Part shown: positions 8,172 to 13,854 of the stretch, piece after piece
How the letters are laid out: each line of letters begins with the position of its first letter
Position numbering within the stretch: position 1 is the stretch's first letter
IMG/VR virus record: IMGVR_UViG_3300047586_000186
Span: 1 to 21,221 of that record
DNA: 21,221 nt
Source: a virus
Reading direction: 5' to 3' (one strand)
Program-made: the position numbers and the translations under genes
The notes under the pieces: model-generated
Told to the model about the DNA's origin: nothing
The model's input: only the letters and a program-made list of their open reading frames with translations
Databases searched by the model: none

Positions 8172-8518
8172 CAAGCTGCCCCCCGTACCCGGGCAAGGCC
8201 CGGCGCGGCCCGGTTGCAACGGCGATGCTCAGGGCCCGTCCAGTCGGTTCGGTCGGCGATGTGACCGAGATCCCAGAACTCGCCGGCTTCGATCGGCCTA
8301 CCGCAGCGAGCGCAGTTCACGAGACCCGCCTCGACGTCGAAACGCCATCGTTCGCGTTCGGCCTGATGAGGGCGGCCATAGCCGCGCGTCGCCGCGGATC
8401 CGCGGCGACGTTCCATCTCGCGCCGGCAATCGGCGCAACGCGAGTCAGAGCTGAGAGCCGACCCCCCGTTCCGGCCGGAGGTGCAGGCCCGATCGGGAAG
8501 GCCCAGGCAGAGGCGCAC
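8171..8518 (-). CDS. HNH endonuclease adjacent to terminase
   Basis: 115 residues starting at a GTG (8518) with TAGGT 6 bases upstream. Paired cysteines (CADC at 28-31, CARCGRPI) hold a zinc site. The HNH core reads GHIADRTDWTGPEHRRCNRAAPG near the C-terminus, with the GPEHRxCNR form common in phage HNH proteins next to terminases. RGYGRPHQAERERW in the middle is also typical of this group. In several HK97-like phages the terminase-neighbouring HNH protein works with the terminase in cutting concatemers at packaging; the same job is likely here. It is one-base coupled to TerS. Confidence 0.85.
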   Translation of the reverse strand: MRLCLGLPDRACTSGRNGGSALSSDSRCADCRREMERRRGSAATRGYGRPHQAERERWRFDVEAGLVNCARCGRPIEAGEFWDLGHIADRTDWTGPEHRRCNRAAPGLARVRGAA

Positions 8519-8526
8519 GGCAACAC

Positions 8527-8772
8527 CTACGCGCCCGGCGTGAACTCGAAGTTCCCGTCCTTGTTCCGCAGGTAGGCGCCGGAGCCGTACCGAACTACCT
8601 CGACGTCCACGGCCACTTCCTGACCGTCGCGCGGACCACCTATCAGCACATGACGGCCTGCCGGGTACTGGAACTCCGGCACAGCCTGCTGCTGCACCTT
8701 CTCGGTTGGAACAGCCCGTTTGGCGGTGGCCCTCTTGGGACCGCTGGCCCTGGTCGAAGATCGTCTAGCCAT
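8527..8772 (-). CDS. Small conserved phage protein with GGPRDG motif (81 aa)
   Basis: The frame is open far upstream, but the real gene starts at the ATG at 8772 (MARRSSTRASGPKR), which has AGGAG about 9 bases before it. The N-terminal 25 residues are Arg/Lys rich. The C-terminal half (YPAGRHVLIGGPRDGQEVAVDVE... LRNKDGNFEFTPGA) contains the HxxGGPxDGxxV motif seen in many small uncharacterised phage proteins. Function unknown. It stops 8 bases before the HNH start. Confidence 0.65.
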   Translation of the reverse strand: MARRSSTRASGPKRATAKRAVPTEKVQQQAVPEFQYPAGRHVLIGGPRDGQEVAVDVEVVRYGSGAYLRNKDGNFEFTPGA

Positions 8773-8783
8773 CTCTTCTTCTC

Positions 8784-9017
8784 CTAACTTGGCAGGACGA
8801 GGCGGCTGCGGGCCTGCTGCTCGGGGGTCTGCTCGATGGTCATGGCGGGCAGCTTCGCGATCTCGCCGATCATCACGAGCGCATCCTCGGCCGAGAGCGG
8901 CCGGGGAACGTTGATGAAGGCGATCTTGCCGGACGGCAAGGGCATCTGACCCTGGATCCGCGCCTCGGGTCTCGGTTCTGCGGCTCGCTTCATGGCGAGA
9001 TCGATCGGATCGTTCAT
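8784..9017 (-). CDS. Small protein of unknown function (77 aa)
   Basis: ATG at 9017 with GGAGAAAGCG upstream. The protein is soluble and acidic to neutral: MNDPIDLAMKRAAEPRPEAR, then a short beta-like segment (GKIAFINVPRPLSAEDALVM) and a helical end (IEQTPEQQARSRL). No family recognised. It is followed 11 bases later by the 81-residue gene and belongs to the packaging operon by position. Confidence 0.6.
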   Translation of the reverse strand: MNDPIDLAMKRAAEPRPEARIQGQMPLPSGKIAFINVPRPLSAEDALVMIGEIAKLPAMTIEQTPEQQARSRLVLPS

Positions 9018-9200
9018 CGCTTTCTCTCCGCATTCGAGCGCGGGCGCCTGCGGCCAGTTTCTGCGAGTCCGGATGACCGTGGACCTGCGGGCAGACCCAC
9101 GACTCGGCTTCGTTGCCGTGAGGCCGGACCAGCTGACGGCCGCAGTCGTGGCAGGTCAGGACCTCAGCCGGGTGTCGAGTGTGATGTGAATCTCAGCCAT
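9018..9200 (-). pseudogene. Frameshifted zinc-finger-like small gene
   Basis: From the ATG at 9200 the frame reads MAEIHITLDTRLRS and stops at 9156-9158. Shifting by one base near 9165 gives a natural continuation, EVLTCHDCGRQLVRPHG then ESWVCPQVHGHPDSQ, with C-x2-C followed by C-x4-H-x-H, a zinc-knuckle-like arrangement. This second frame has no start of its own and no stop before the next gene. It looks like one small gene damaged by an indel, or a sequencing error; no slippery heptamer is seen. Confidence 0.35.
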
Positions 9201-9270
9201 TGGCGTGCCCACAAGTTGAGAATGGCCGCAGATGACCGGCTGCGGAGCCCGGGGCCGCCATGGGGGCACG

Positions 9271-9287
9271 CGACTCCCTGGGAGTCG
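9271..9287. repeat. 17-base inverted repeat between holin-like gene and frameshifted ORF
   Basis: CGACTCCC and GGGAGTCG are exact inverted arms around one T. As RNA it would form a stem of about 6 bp with a 5-base loop. It lies 38 bases after the stop of the membrane protein at 9325-9630, in the longest stretch here without a convincing intact gene (about 9018-9324). It could be a protein-binding dyad or a 3'-end hairpin; no T-run follows. Confidence 0.35.
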
Positions 9288-9324
9288 TATCAAGGTGCGC
9301 AGCAGCGCGGGCGGCCAGCATGAT

Positions 9325-9630
9325 TCAGCCCTTGACGAGCTGGGGGGGCTTGGTACCGACCCGGGCGGTGTAGACCAGGCCGAGCTGCGCAAGGATCCAA
9401 GCGAGCAGCGGCGGCAGGACCTCGACCCGGATGATGGCGAGGACGGCGAGAGCGGCCGCGGTGATGGCCGTGAGCGCTTCGGCCTTCGCCTGATCCAGAG
9501 AGCCGGGGATGCCGAGGTTCAGCACCGCGACCGCGGCGATGGCGCCGAGCACCGCGTCCCGGGCGGCCTTGCGCGCCCATGTGGGCAGCGCATTCCACGC
9601 GTTGATGATGGCGGCGATGATCTTTGCCAT
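9325..9630 (-). CDS. Holin-like small membrane protein (101 aa)
   Basis: Two or three hydrophobic segments are visible: residues 23-45 (ARDAVLGAIAAVAVLNLGIPG), 53-68 (ALTAITAAALAVLAII) and 71-88 (VEVLPPLLAWILAQLGLV). The N-terminus (MAKIIAAIINAWNALPTWARK) is amphipathic and the C-terminus is short and basic. ATG at 9630 has GGAGACAACAC upstream. Size, topology and location after muralytic and peptidase genes fit a holin that permeabilises the membrane at lysis. This is inference; holins share little sequence. Confidence 0.6.
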   Translation of the reverse strand: MAKIIAAIINAWNALPTWARKAARDAVLGAIAAVAVLNLGIPGSLDQAKAEALTAITAAALAVLAIIRVEVLPPLLAWILAQLGLVYTARVGTKPPQLVKG

Positions 9631-9640
9631 GTGTTGTCTC

Positions 9641-9703
9641 CTAGACCAGCTTCACGATGATGAGGATGATGAGCACGACGACCAGAAGCGTTACGAGGCT
9701 CAC
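9641..9703 (-). CDS. 20-residue hydrophobic single-span peptide
   Basis: GTG at 9703 is preceded by AGGAGG at a 5-base spacing, overlapping the stop of the peptidase gene (TAG 9712-9714). The peptide, MSLVTLLVVVLIILIIVKLV, is almost entirely one transmembrane helix with a lysine near the end, and stops at TAG 9641-9643, 10 bases before the holin-like ATG. It is too short for usual gene calling, but the ribosome site is among the best in the window. It may be a membrane micro-protein that tunes lysis or a coupling leader for the holin-like gene. Confidence 0.6.
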   Translation of the reverse strand: MSLVTLLVVVLIILIIVKLV

Positions 9704-9711
9704 GGCGCCTC

Positions 9712-10776
9712 CTATGGGGTGAGGAAGCCCGTTACGTCGATGACGAAGCGGGCGAGGGGCTGGATGGAGTAGACGGTGAGCTTGCCGTTGGTCAGCAGGG
9801 CGGTCGGGAAGCCGTCCTGGATCTGGCCGGCGTTGTAGTCGAGCGTCGACGTTGAGGGCACGCCGCCCTGGTCCGGGCCGACATAGACCCAGCCTGCAGC
9901 GCCCGGGAGCACGGCGCGGACGATAGCGACGATGCCGGTGGCTGTTGCGGGGATGCCGAAGGCTCCGGCGACGGTGAGGATCTCGGTCACCTTGGCGGGG
10001 AGCGGACCATCGAAGATGCGGACGGGTTTGGGTAGAAGCTGCACGGTAACCTCCGAGACGGGCAGGAGCTTGGCGATCTGGGTGTAGGCGGAGAGCGGAC
10101 TTTCGAGCATGGAGTAGGGGAGCCAGAAGAAACCGCCCTTGCCCCAGCCGGTGCCCCAGGAGTTCTGACCGCCGACAGCGGGGACTCCTGGGGCGGGAAC
10201 GCCGGGGGGGGCGCCGACTGGCAGGGTGCCGTCATCGCTCCAGCCCCAAACGTCGAAGATGTGGTAGCCCGCCAGGACGCCCGACCGAGGCGGCAGAACA
10301 CCGTTGCTACGCGGGTTGAACCAGGACTCGTCCCAAGCGACCGCCAGCCCGACGAACTGCTCCGCCATGAGGGCCGACTTGAGGCCGACCAGGGTCGAGA
10401 TGTTCTGGCAGGAGGCGACCGGCTTGCGCTGGCTGGCGTCGGGGCCCGTCGTACAGAGAGCGCCGGGGCTCAGGAGCGCTGCTTCGATGCCCGCGGTGGT
10501 GGCGCCGCCTGATCCGCCGCCTCCGAGACGAAAGATGTCGCCGGGGTCGAAACCATCCTGGCCGACCGGGGGCTGCGTGATCCGCCGGCCGGTGACGGCG
10601 GTGTAACCCTCGCACTGAGGGGTCGAGCTCTGATTGAGGACCGGGGCCTGAACCGTCCGGGCGTAGGTGGCCGGTAGCGCGACGGGGACGGCCGCGTATT
10701 CGACGGCCAGGGGCGGCCCGGGGATATGGCCGAGGCCGTACTGCAGGTGGTCGGGGTGAGTGCAGAGTCTGGTCAT
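9712..10776 (-). CDS. Papain-like (C1 family) cysteine peptidase with C-terminal surface-type domain
   Basis: 354 residues from ATG 10776, which overlaps the upstream stop as ATGA and has TGAGG before it. The papain fold is marked by Gln49 and Cys55 in LNQSSTPQCEGYTA (oxyanion Gln six before the nucleophile), His172 in AGYHIFDVWGWSDD, and Asn205 in GQNSWGTGWGKGGFFWLPY. All three catalytic positions are intact. From about residue 255 a separate domain reads FDGPLPAKVTEILTVAGAFG, GIPATATGIVAIVRAV, STSTLDYNAGQ and ends VIDVTGFLTP. This matches the beta-rich domain common in secreted actinobacterial proteins (GVPxxAtAVvlNVT... VDVtGYF). No signal peptide is seen. It could be a lysis enzyme, a virion protease acting on the host surface, or a protease used inside the cell. 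Confidence 0.85.
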   Translation of the reverse strand: MTRLCTHPDHLQYGLGHIPGPPLAVEYAAVPVALPATYARTVQAPVLNQSSTPQCEGYTAVTGRRITQPPVGQDGFDPGDIFRLGGGGSGGATTAGIEAALLSPGALCTTGPDASQRKPVASCQNISTLVGLKSALMAEQFVGLAVAWDESWFNPRSNGVLPPRSGVLAGYHIFDVWGWSDDGTLPVGAPPGVPAPGVPAVGGQNSWGTGWGKGGFFWLPYSMLESPLSAYTQIAKLLPVSEVTVQLLPKPVRIFDGPLPAKVTEILTVAGAFGIPATATGIVAIVRAVLPGAAGWVYVGPDQGGVPSTSTLDYNAGQIQDGFPTALLTNGKLTVYSIQPLARFVIDVTGFLTP

Positions 10777-11324
10777 GGGAGCCTCAGTGCGAGCACGCCG
10801 CTCGCGTTGGTGGAGGGGATGGGCTGCCACTCGGGGTGCCTACCGGCCGCGTCGTCATGCACGCGTTGCCAGTTGGCGAGGAAGGCAGAAACGAGCCCAG
10901 CATCGCTGCGAACGCTGAAGGTGTTGTCCTGACTCTCGGCTGACAGGCTGAAGTTGAACGAGCCGAAACCAACACAGGACGCCGGATCGGCCGCGCCGAG
11001 CTCGCCGTCGACCACGATGTACTTGGAGTGGTCGATCCCGCCCCGCGCCGACACGCCGACTAGGAGATCGATCCCGGCGTCGCACAGCCGCTGAAGTTGC
11101 GGCTTCTCGGTCGTCCCCATCGCCTGGCTGTGGTCGGCCACGATGTTGACGTGGACGCCAGCGGCGTCGCGCTCGATCAGGGCGTCGATGAGTGGGCCAA
11201 AGGTCAGACCGTAGATGTCCAGGTGGATGCTGGTGGTTGCGGATTTCGCCAGACTGACCAGGACGTCCGACACATCGTCGTATGGCGCGAAGTAGGTGGC
11301 GTCGGTGACCAGGACCGGGCTCAT
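10773..11324 (-). CDS. Phospholipase D-like protein with single HKD motif (183 aa)
   Basis: His99, Lys101 and Asp106 in IDHSKYIVVDG form the HxKx4D motif, followed by the expected GSFNFSLSAESQDN (121-134), which positions the partner residues. The N-terminal half has the usual alternation (TSIHLDIYGLT, DALIERDAAGVHVNIVAD). Single-HKD proteins dimerise to make one active site; relatives include Nuc-type nonspecific nucleases and phospholipases. The chain has no signal peptide. It overlaps its neighbours as ATGA on both sides, placing it in the lysis-like operon. Whether it cuts DNA or lipid cannot be read from the sequence. Confidence 0.85.
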   Translation of the reverse strand: MSPVLVTDATYFAPYDDVSDVLVSLAKSATTSIHLDIYGLTFGPLIDALIERDAAGVHVNIVADHSQAMGTTEKPQLQRLCDAGIDLLVGVSARGGIDHSKYIVVDGELGAADPASCVGFGSFNFSLSAESQDNTFSVRSDAGLVSAFLANWQRVHDDAAGRHPEWQPIPSTNASGVLALRLP

Positions 11325-11509
11325 TGCGCCACCGGCACGATCAGCGCCCGCTTGACGCGGTGGCCCTCAAAGGGGACGGACAGGCCGAGCATGAAGCAGA
11401 CCTTCTCGCACTCGAAGTACGTGTCGGGTTCCGTCCAGATGAACTCCTCGCCCGATTCGGCGTCCCAGACGACGAGGACGCGCCACTGGCCCGCGTACAG
11501 GCGGCTCAC
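11321..11509 (-). CDS. Small protein of unknown function (62 aa)
   Basis: The frame is open upstream, but the preferred start is the GTG at 11509, which overlaps the preceding stop as GTGA and has GAGGGAAG upstream. The protein (MSRLYAGQWRVLVVWDAESG, then EEFIWTEPDTYFECEKVCFM) is soluble with two cysteines and aromatic residues. A longer form from an in-frame ATG at 11542 is possible. No family recognised. It overlaps the PLD gene start by 4 bases. Confidence 0.55.
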   Translation of the reverse strand: MSRLYAGQWRVLVVWDAESGEEFIWTEPDTYFECEKVCFMLGLSVPFEGHRVKRALIVPVAQ

Positions 11510-11625
11510 CAGGTCACTTCCCTCTGGCAGCGGGGGCACCATGCCTGCGGATGCAAATCGCTCGGATCGACTGGCTCGGGACGATGGCCGAACCACCAGC
11601 AACGGAACCGGCGCAGTAGGCTCAT
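11506..11625 (-). CDS. 39-residue CxxC microprotein
   Basis: ATG at 11625 with GGAGACGAAGCC upstream, overlapping the previous stop as ATGA. It begins MSLLRRFRCWWFGHRPEP and ends with WCPRCQREV, so it has a CxxC pair plus another Cys and a His at about 9 and 14, enough for one zinc site. Short proteins of this LLRRLRC..FGHR.....WCPRC type recur in actinobacterial phages, to my knowledge without assigned function. Confidence 0.6.
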   Translation of the reverse strand: MSLLRRFRCWWFGHRPEPVDPSDLHPQAWCPRCQREVTW

Positions 11626-11825
11626 GGCTTCGTCTCCGTGTGCGTCGCTTCGATCTCCTGCTCCGCGTCGATGAGGTCGCCGGAGGTCGAGTCGTGCCAC
11701 ACGCCGAGCGCGTCGCGCATCTGCGCGGCTTCGCGACGGTCCTGGACCTCGATGTAGACGAGGCCCAGCAAGCAGATGAGGAAGGCGCCGCCGAAGCAAG
11801 CGGCGATGAACAGCAAGTCGTTCAT
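11622..11825 (-). CDS. Membrane-anchored small protein (67 aa)
   Basis: One N-terminal membrane segment (LLFIAACFGGAFLICLLGLVYI, about 4-25) is followed by a charged helical tail (EVQDRREAAQMRDAL, then DLIDAEQEIEATHTETKP). It is coupled on both sides by ATGA overlaps. In the lysis-like block such a protein could act as a holin partner or anti-holin, but that is inferred from topology and position only. Confidence 0.55.
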   Translation of the reverse strand: MNDLLFIAACFGGAFLICLLGLVYIEVQDRREAAQMRDALGVWHDSTSGDLIDAEQEIEATHTETKP

Positions 11826-12172
11826 CGGCGCGCCAGAACTTGGGCGACGATCGGGAGGACGGCCTGGGCGAGGACTCCGGCCCCGCCGAGCGCCGCAATC
11901 GCGATGCCGACCTTGAAGCGGTACGTCAGGACGTGCCGCCCGACGTCATCCGACCTGGCGTCGGCGACCTCTTTGGCGGCAACGACGAGCGCCTTAGCGA
12001 TCGCCTGTGTCGTCTCGACCGTGCCGATCCGGCTGTCTACGACGTCCAGCCTCTTGTTCACGCCCCGGAAGTCTTCCTTGACATCCTCGAAGCGGCGGCC
12101 CATGTCGGCGAGAAGGTCGTCGCCCACCTTGTCGATCCGGCCCAGGAGGATGTCAGTCTGTGTGGGGGTCAT
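11822..12172 (-). CDS. Coiled-coil protein with C-terminal membrane segment (116 aa), XhlA/holin-like
   Basis: The frame is open upstream, but ATG 12172 has GGAG 8 bases before it and overlaps the previous stop as ATGA. Residues about 5-75 are a long amphipathic coiled coil (ILLGRIDKVGDDLLADMG, DFRGVNKRLDVVDSRIGTVE). Residues 90-112 (VGIAIAALGGAGVLAQAVLP) form one membrane span, with RR at the end. This coil-plus-C-terminal-anchor layout resembles XhlA-type lysis accessory proteins. The match is architectural only. Confidence 0.55.
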   Translation of the reverse strand: MTPTQTDILLGRIDKVGDDLLADMGRRFEDVKEDFRGVNKRLDVVDSRIGTVETTQAIAKALVVAAKEVADARSDDVGRHVLTYRFKVGIAIAALGGAGVLAQAVLPIVAQVLARR

Positions 12173-12381
12173 TCCGGGGACTCCAAGGGAGATTCCAGCG
12201 GGGGCGGTGGAGGCGGCGGGTCTACGCGCGTCCTTCCGTGGCAGTAGAGACACAGCATGTGGTCATCCGGCCCACGAGGGCAGAGGATGGGGCTCCAGCA
12301 AGGCTCGCTCGTGGAGAGGTGCCAGCGCCCGGCGCCGCGGCATACGCCGCACACGATCTGCTCGAAGTAACGGACGTCCAT
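12169..12381 (-). CDS. Zinc-ribbon protein with proline-rich tail (70 aa)
   Basis: Two CxxC pairs, CGVC (about 11-14) and CLYCHG (about 45-49), the second followed by GRTR, form a zinc ribbon of the DnaJ/cold-finger kind. The tail is VDPPPPPPPLESPLESPE. ATG at 12381 is my choice; an in-frame GTG at 12390 is equally possible (TAGG upstream). It follows the lysozyme-like gene by 13 bases and couples by ATGA to the next gene. Function unknown. Confidence 0.55.
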   Translation of the reverse strand: MDVRYFEQIVCGVCRGAGRWHLSTSEPCWSPILCPRGPDDHMLCLYCHGRTRVDPPPPPPPLESPLESPE

Positions 12382-12394
12382 CTCAATCACCGGC

Positions 12395-12928
12395 CTACCA
12401 CCGGCCATGGGCGGCCCAGAACGCCCAGGCTGCCGACAGGCTGCCGTACTTGTGGCGGGCGTAGGGGATGACGTAGAACTGCAGCTGCTCGATGGGCTCG
12501 ACTCGCCAGTCCGGCAGCGTGGCGGACATCTTGGAGCACGGCCAGAACTGCCCGAGCCCACACGCGCCGGAGCGCCGGTTGACCGCGGCCGGGTCCCACT
12601 TGCTCTCGGACCAGACGATCCAGTACAACGCGGTGTAGTCGTTCGCCGAGAGCGTCGCCAGCGCCCAGGCCTGGGCGTCGGCTACCGTCTCCGGCGGGTC
12701 CGGGGCGATGCGGTTCGGGCGAGGCGGCTGGACTACCACCGCTGGCAACAGGACCAATAGCGTCGGGGCAGCGAGGTCCGGCGTGGTAGCACTGGCAGCC
12801 GTTGCAGAAGTAAGTGAGGTCGCCATACCAGGGGATGGGTTCGAGGGTGGTGTAGCCAGAGCCGTGGACCCGAACCCGACAGTCGCCAGCAGCGCCGCGC
12901 CAGCCAGGGCGCGCCTCAATGGGCCCAT
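12395..12928 (-). CDS. Secreted lysozyme-like lytic transglycosylase
   Basis: 177 residues from ATG 12928, which overlaps the stop of a 19-residue ORF as TGATG. Residues 1-26 are a signal peptide: MGPLRR, hydrophobic ALAGAALLATVGFG, and an AxA-type site at STALA/TPP. A Thr/Ala/Pro linker follows to about residue 80. The catalytic domain has Glu108 in WSESKWDPAAVN, then SGACGLGQFWPCSKM (120-134), the substrate-binding turn of soluble transglycosylase and ApfA-like domains, here with two cysteines likely bridged. It ends YGSLSAAWAFWAAHGRW, a usual family end. It should cut host peptidoglycan outside the membrane. The linker overlaps, in another frame, a Cys/His-rich sequence. Confidence 0.85.
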   Translation of the reverse strand: MGPLRRALAGAALLATVGFGSTALATPPSNPSPGMATSLTSATAASATTPDLAAPTLLVLLPAVVVQPPRPNRIAPDPPETVADAQAWALATLSANDYTALYWIVWSESKWDPAAVNRRSGACGLGQFWPCSKMSATLPDWRVEPIEQLQFYVIPYARHKYGSLSAAWAFWAAHGRW

Positions 12929-12987
12929 CAGGTCCATTCGCATTCGTGGTCGCCGGCGTACCAGGTGAAGCACCAGAGGCAGAACAT
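12928..12987 (-). CDS. 19-residue Cys/His micro-ORF preceding lysozyme gene
   Basis: ATG at 12987 is preceded by GGAGG at an 8-base spacing. The peptide MFCLWCFTWYAGDHECEWT has C-x2-C and H-x-C, spaced like a zinc knuckle, and its TGA overlaps the lysozyme-like ATG (TGATG). The strong ribosome site and tight coupling suggest it is translated, at least to couple or tune translation of the lysozyme-like gene. Confidence 0.5.
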   Translation of the reverse strand: MFCLWCFTWYAGDHECEWT

Positions 12988-13014
12988 GGGGAGACCTCCG
13001 ATCGAGAGGACGCG

Positions 13015-13040
13015 CCGGGCACGCCGTCACTCGTGCCCGG
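13015..13040 (-). promoter_or_regulatory. 9-bp GC-rich hairpin in leader of lysis-like operon
   Basis: CCGGGCACG (13015-13023) and CGTGCCCGG (13032-13040) are exact inverted complements around an 8-base loop. The hairpin lies between a terminator-like structure and the first micro-ORF of the block, so it may be a leader structure or a second, U-less terminator. Confidence 0.4.
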
Positions 13041-13069
13041 GCCGTGCCGGAGGGAGGAGAGGAGTTCAG

Positions 13070-13095
13070 GGGAAAGTGAAAGGGCGTTCACGCCC
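13070..13095 (-). terminator. Terminator-like hairpin behind the early genes
   Basis: On the minus strand GGGCG-TGAA-CGCCC forms a tight 5-bp stem, followed at once by TTTCACTTTCC, the most T-rich trailer seen here behind a hairpin. It lies about 95 bases after the stop of the HTH gene at 13190 and before the lysis-like block, a sensible place to end an early transcript. The dyad GTGAA-N6-TTCAC overlaps it (13076-13091). Confidence 0.5.
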
Positions 13096-13189
13096 GCGAC
13101 CACACGGGCGGAACCGCATGGGCTGTCAGTCGACGCGGACGGAACGCCTTTCACAGCTCCTGAGGGTAGCTGTGGTTAGCCCCTGGCAG

Positions 13190-13402
13190 CTATCCTCCCG
13201 AAGTGTTAGGCACGATCAGCCAGCCGAGCACCTCAGCAGCCTGGCTGGCACAGTCCACATCGAGCTTGCGGTACAGGTTCTGGCAGTGGTTCTTCACCGT
13301 CTGCTGACTGATCCCGAGCTCGTAACCCGCCAGCTTCTGCGATCGATGGCGCAGACAGGCGGCGAAGACCTGGAGCTCGCGGGCGGTGGGCGGACGGCTC
13401 AT
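13190..13402 (-). CDS. Stand-alone LuxR/GerE-type helix-turn-helix protein, second copy (70 aa)
   Basis: Single-domain DNA-binding protein: PTARELQVFAACLRHRS, then KLAGYELGISQQTVKNHCQN with a canonical TVKNH recognition helix, then LYRKLDVDCASQAAEVLGWL. It shares the LGxS/T turn, the KLxV end and the unusual CAxxAAExxGWLxxP tail with the protein at 2732-2944, so the two are paralogues, but this copy is closer to the LuxR consensus. It has no regulatory domain. ATG 13402 overlaps a preceding 51-residue frame as ATGA. It stands at the likely early/late boundary and is a candidate late-gene regulator. Confidence 0.8.
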   Translation of the reverse strand: MSRPPTARELQVFAACLRHRSQKLAGYELGISQQTVKNHCQNLYRKLDVDCASQAAEVLGWLIVPNTSGG

Positions 13403-13554
13403 GCCGCCCCGTCCGCAGAACTTCCCGCAACGCCCCGGCGCTGAGTCACGTCCAGCACCTCCAGCACGCCGATTTCGCGATGAGTGGCACCATCCATGAG
13501 GCGGGTGTTAGAGTTGGAAATACTCCCCGAATCACCGCCCGGCCCGGAAAGCAT
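13399..13554 (-). CDS. Possible 51-residue ORF of unknown function
   Basis: Runs from ATG 13554 to a TGA overlapping the HTH start (ATGA). The second half is plausible as protein (MDGATHREIGVLEVLDVTQR); the first part (LSGPGGDSGSISNSN) is low-complexity. There is no clear ribosome site. Its main support is that it fills the gap between two coupled genes in the phage's usual overlap style. Confidence 0.35.
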   Translation of the reverse strand: MLSGPGGDSGSISNSNTRLMDGATHREIGVLEVLDVTQRRGVAGSSADGAA

Positions 13555-13585
13555 CGAGAACATCGTCGGGCATCTTTGCCATCAT
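13532..13585 (-). CDS. Possible 17-residue micro-ORF
   Basis: ATG 13585 overlaps the stop of the 90-residue gene as ATGA and has GAGG 4 bases upstream. It encodes MMAKMPDDVLDAFRAGR, helical and amphipathic, then TGA. It overlaps the start of the 51-residue frame. It may be real or only a coupling sequence. Confidence 0.35.
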   Translation of the reverse strand: MMAKMPDDVLDAFRAGR

Positions 13586-13854
13586 TCGCCTCGCAACTTC
13601 GCGGCCGGTTGGCCATGTGTATCCCAGGCGTGGAGATAGAGCGCGTCAGCGACCATCCGGGCGTTATAGGTACCGACCGCCATATCCGCCGCATCGATGA
13701 AGACATGGATCGCCAGTGGGTCCGCATCGTCGTGTTCGTAGGACAGATCGACCTGATGGCCTTCTGGCGTCTCGAAGCGTTCCGTGTGCCGATGCCAGCC
13801 AGTCTGGGGCGTGAACGGCAACGGCGGCACGTGGATCGTAACTAGCTGCATCAT
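13582..13854 (-). CDS. Hypothetical protein (90 aa)
   Basis: ATG 13854 with GGGAGGCGG upstream, overlapping the preceding stop as ATGA. The protein is soluble, His- and Asp-rich: MMQLVTIHVPPLPFTPQTGW, HRHTERFETPEGHQVDLSYE, then a helix-forming end (ARMVADALYLHAWDTHG). No motif I can assign. Reading-frame quality and coupling argue that it is a real gene. Confidence 0.6.
   Translation of the reverse strand: MMQLVTIHVPPLPFTPQTGWHRHTERFETPEGHQVDLSYEHDDADPLAIHVFIDAADMAVGTYNARMVADALYLHAWDTHGQPAAKLRGE

Noticed and set aside
9222-9322. 33-codon plus-strand ORF in the gap after the holin-like gene
   Set aside because: No ribosome site, no recognisable protein features and opposite to the operon direction.
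12387-13154. 255-codon minus-strand frame overlapping the lysozyme-like gene
   Set aside because: Most of it is low-complexity out-of-frame reading and it has no start near the interesting Cys-rich stretch; only that stretch is kept as a finding.
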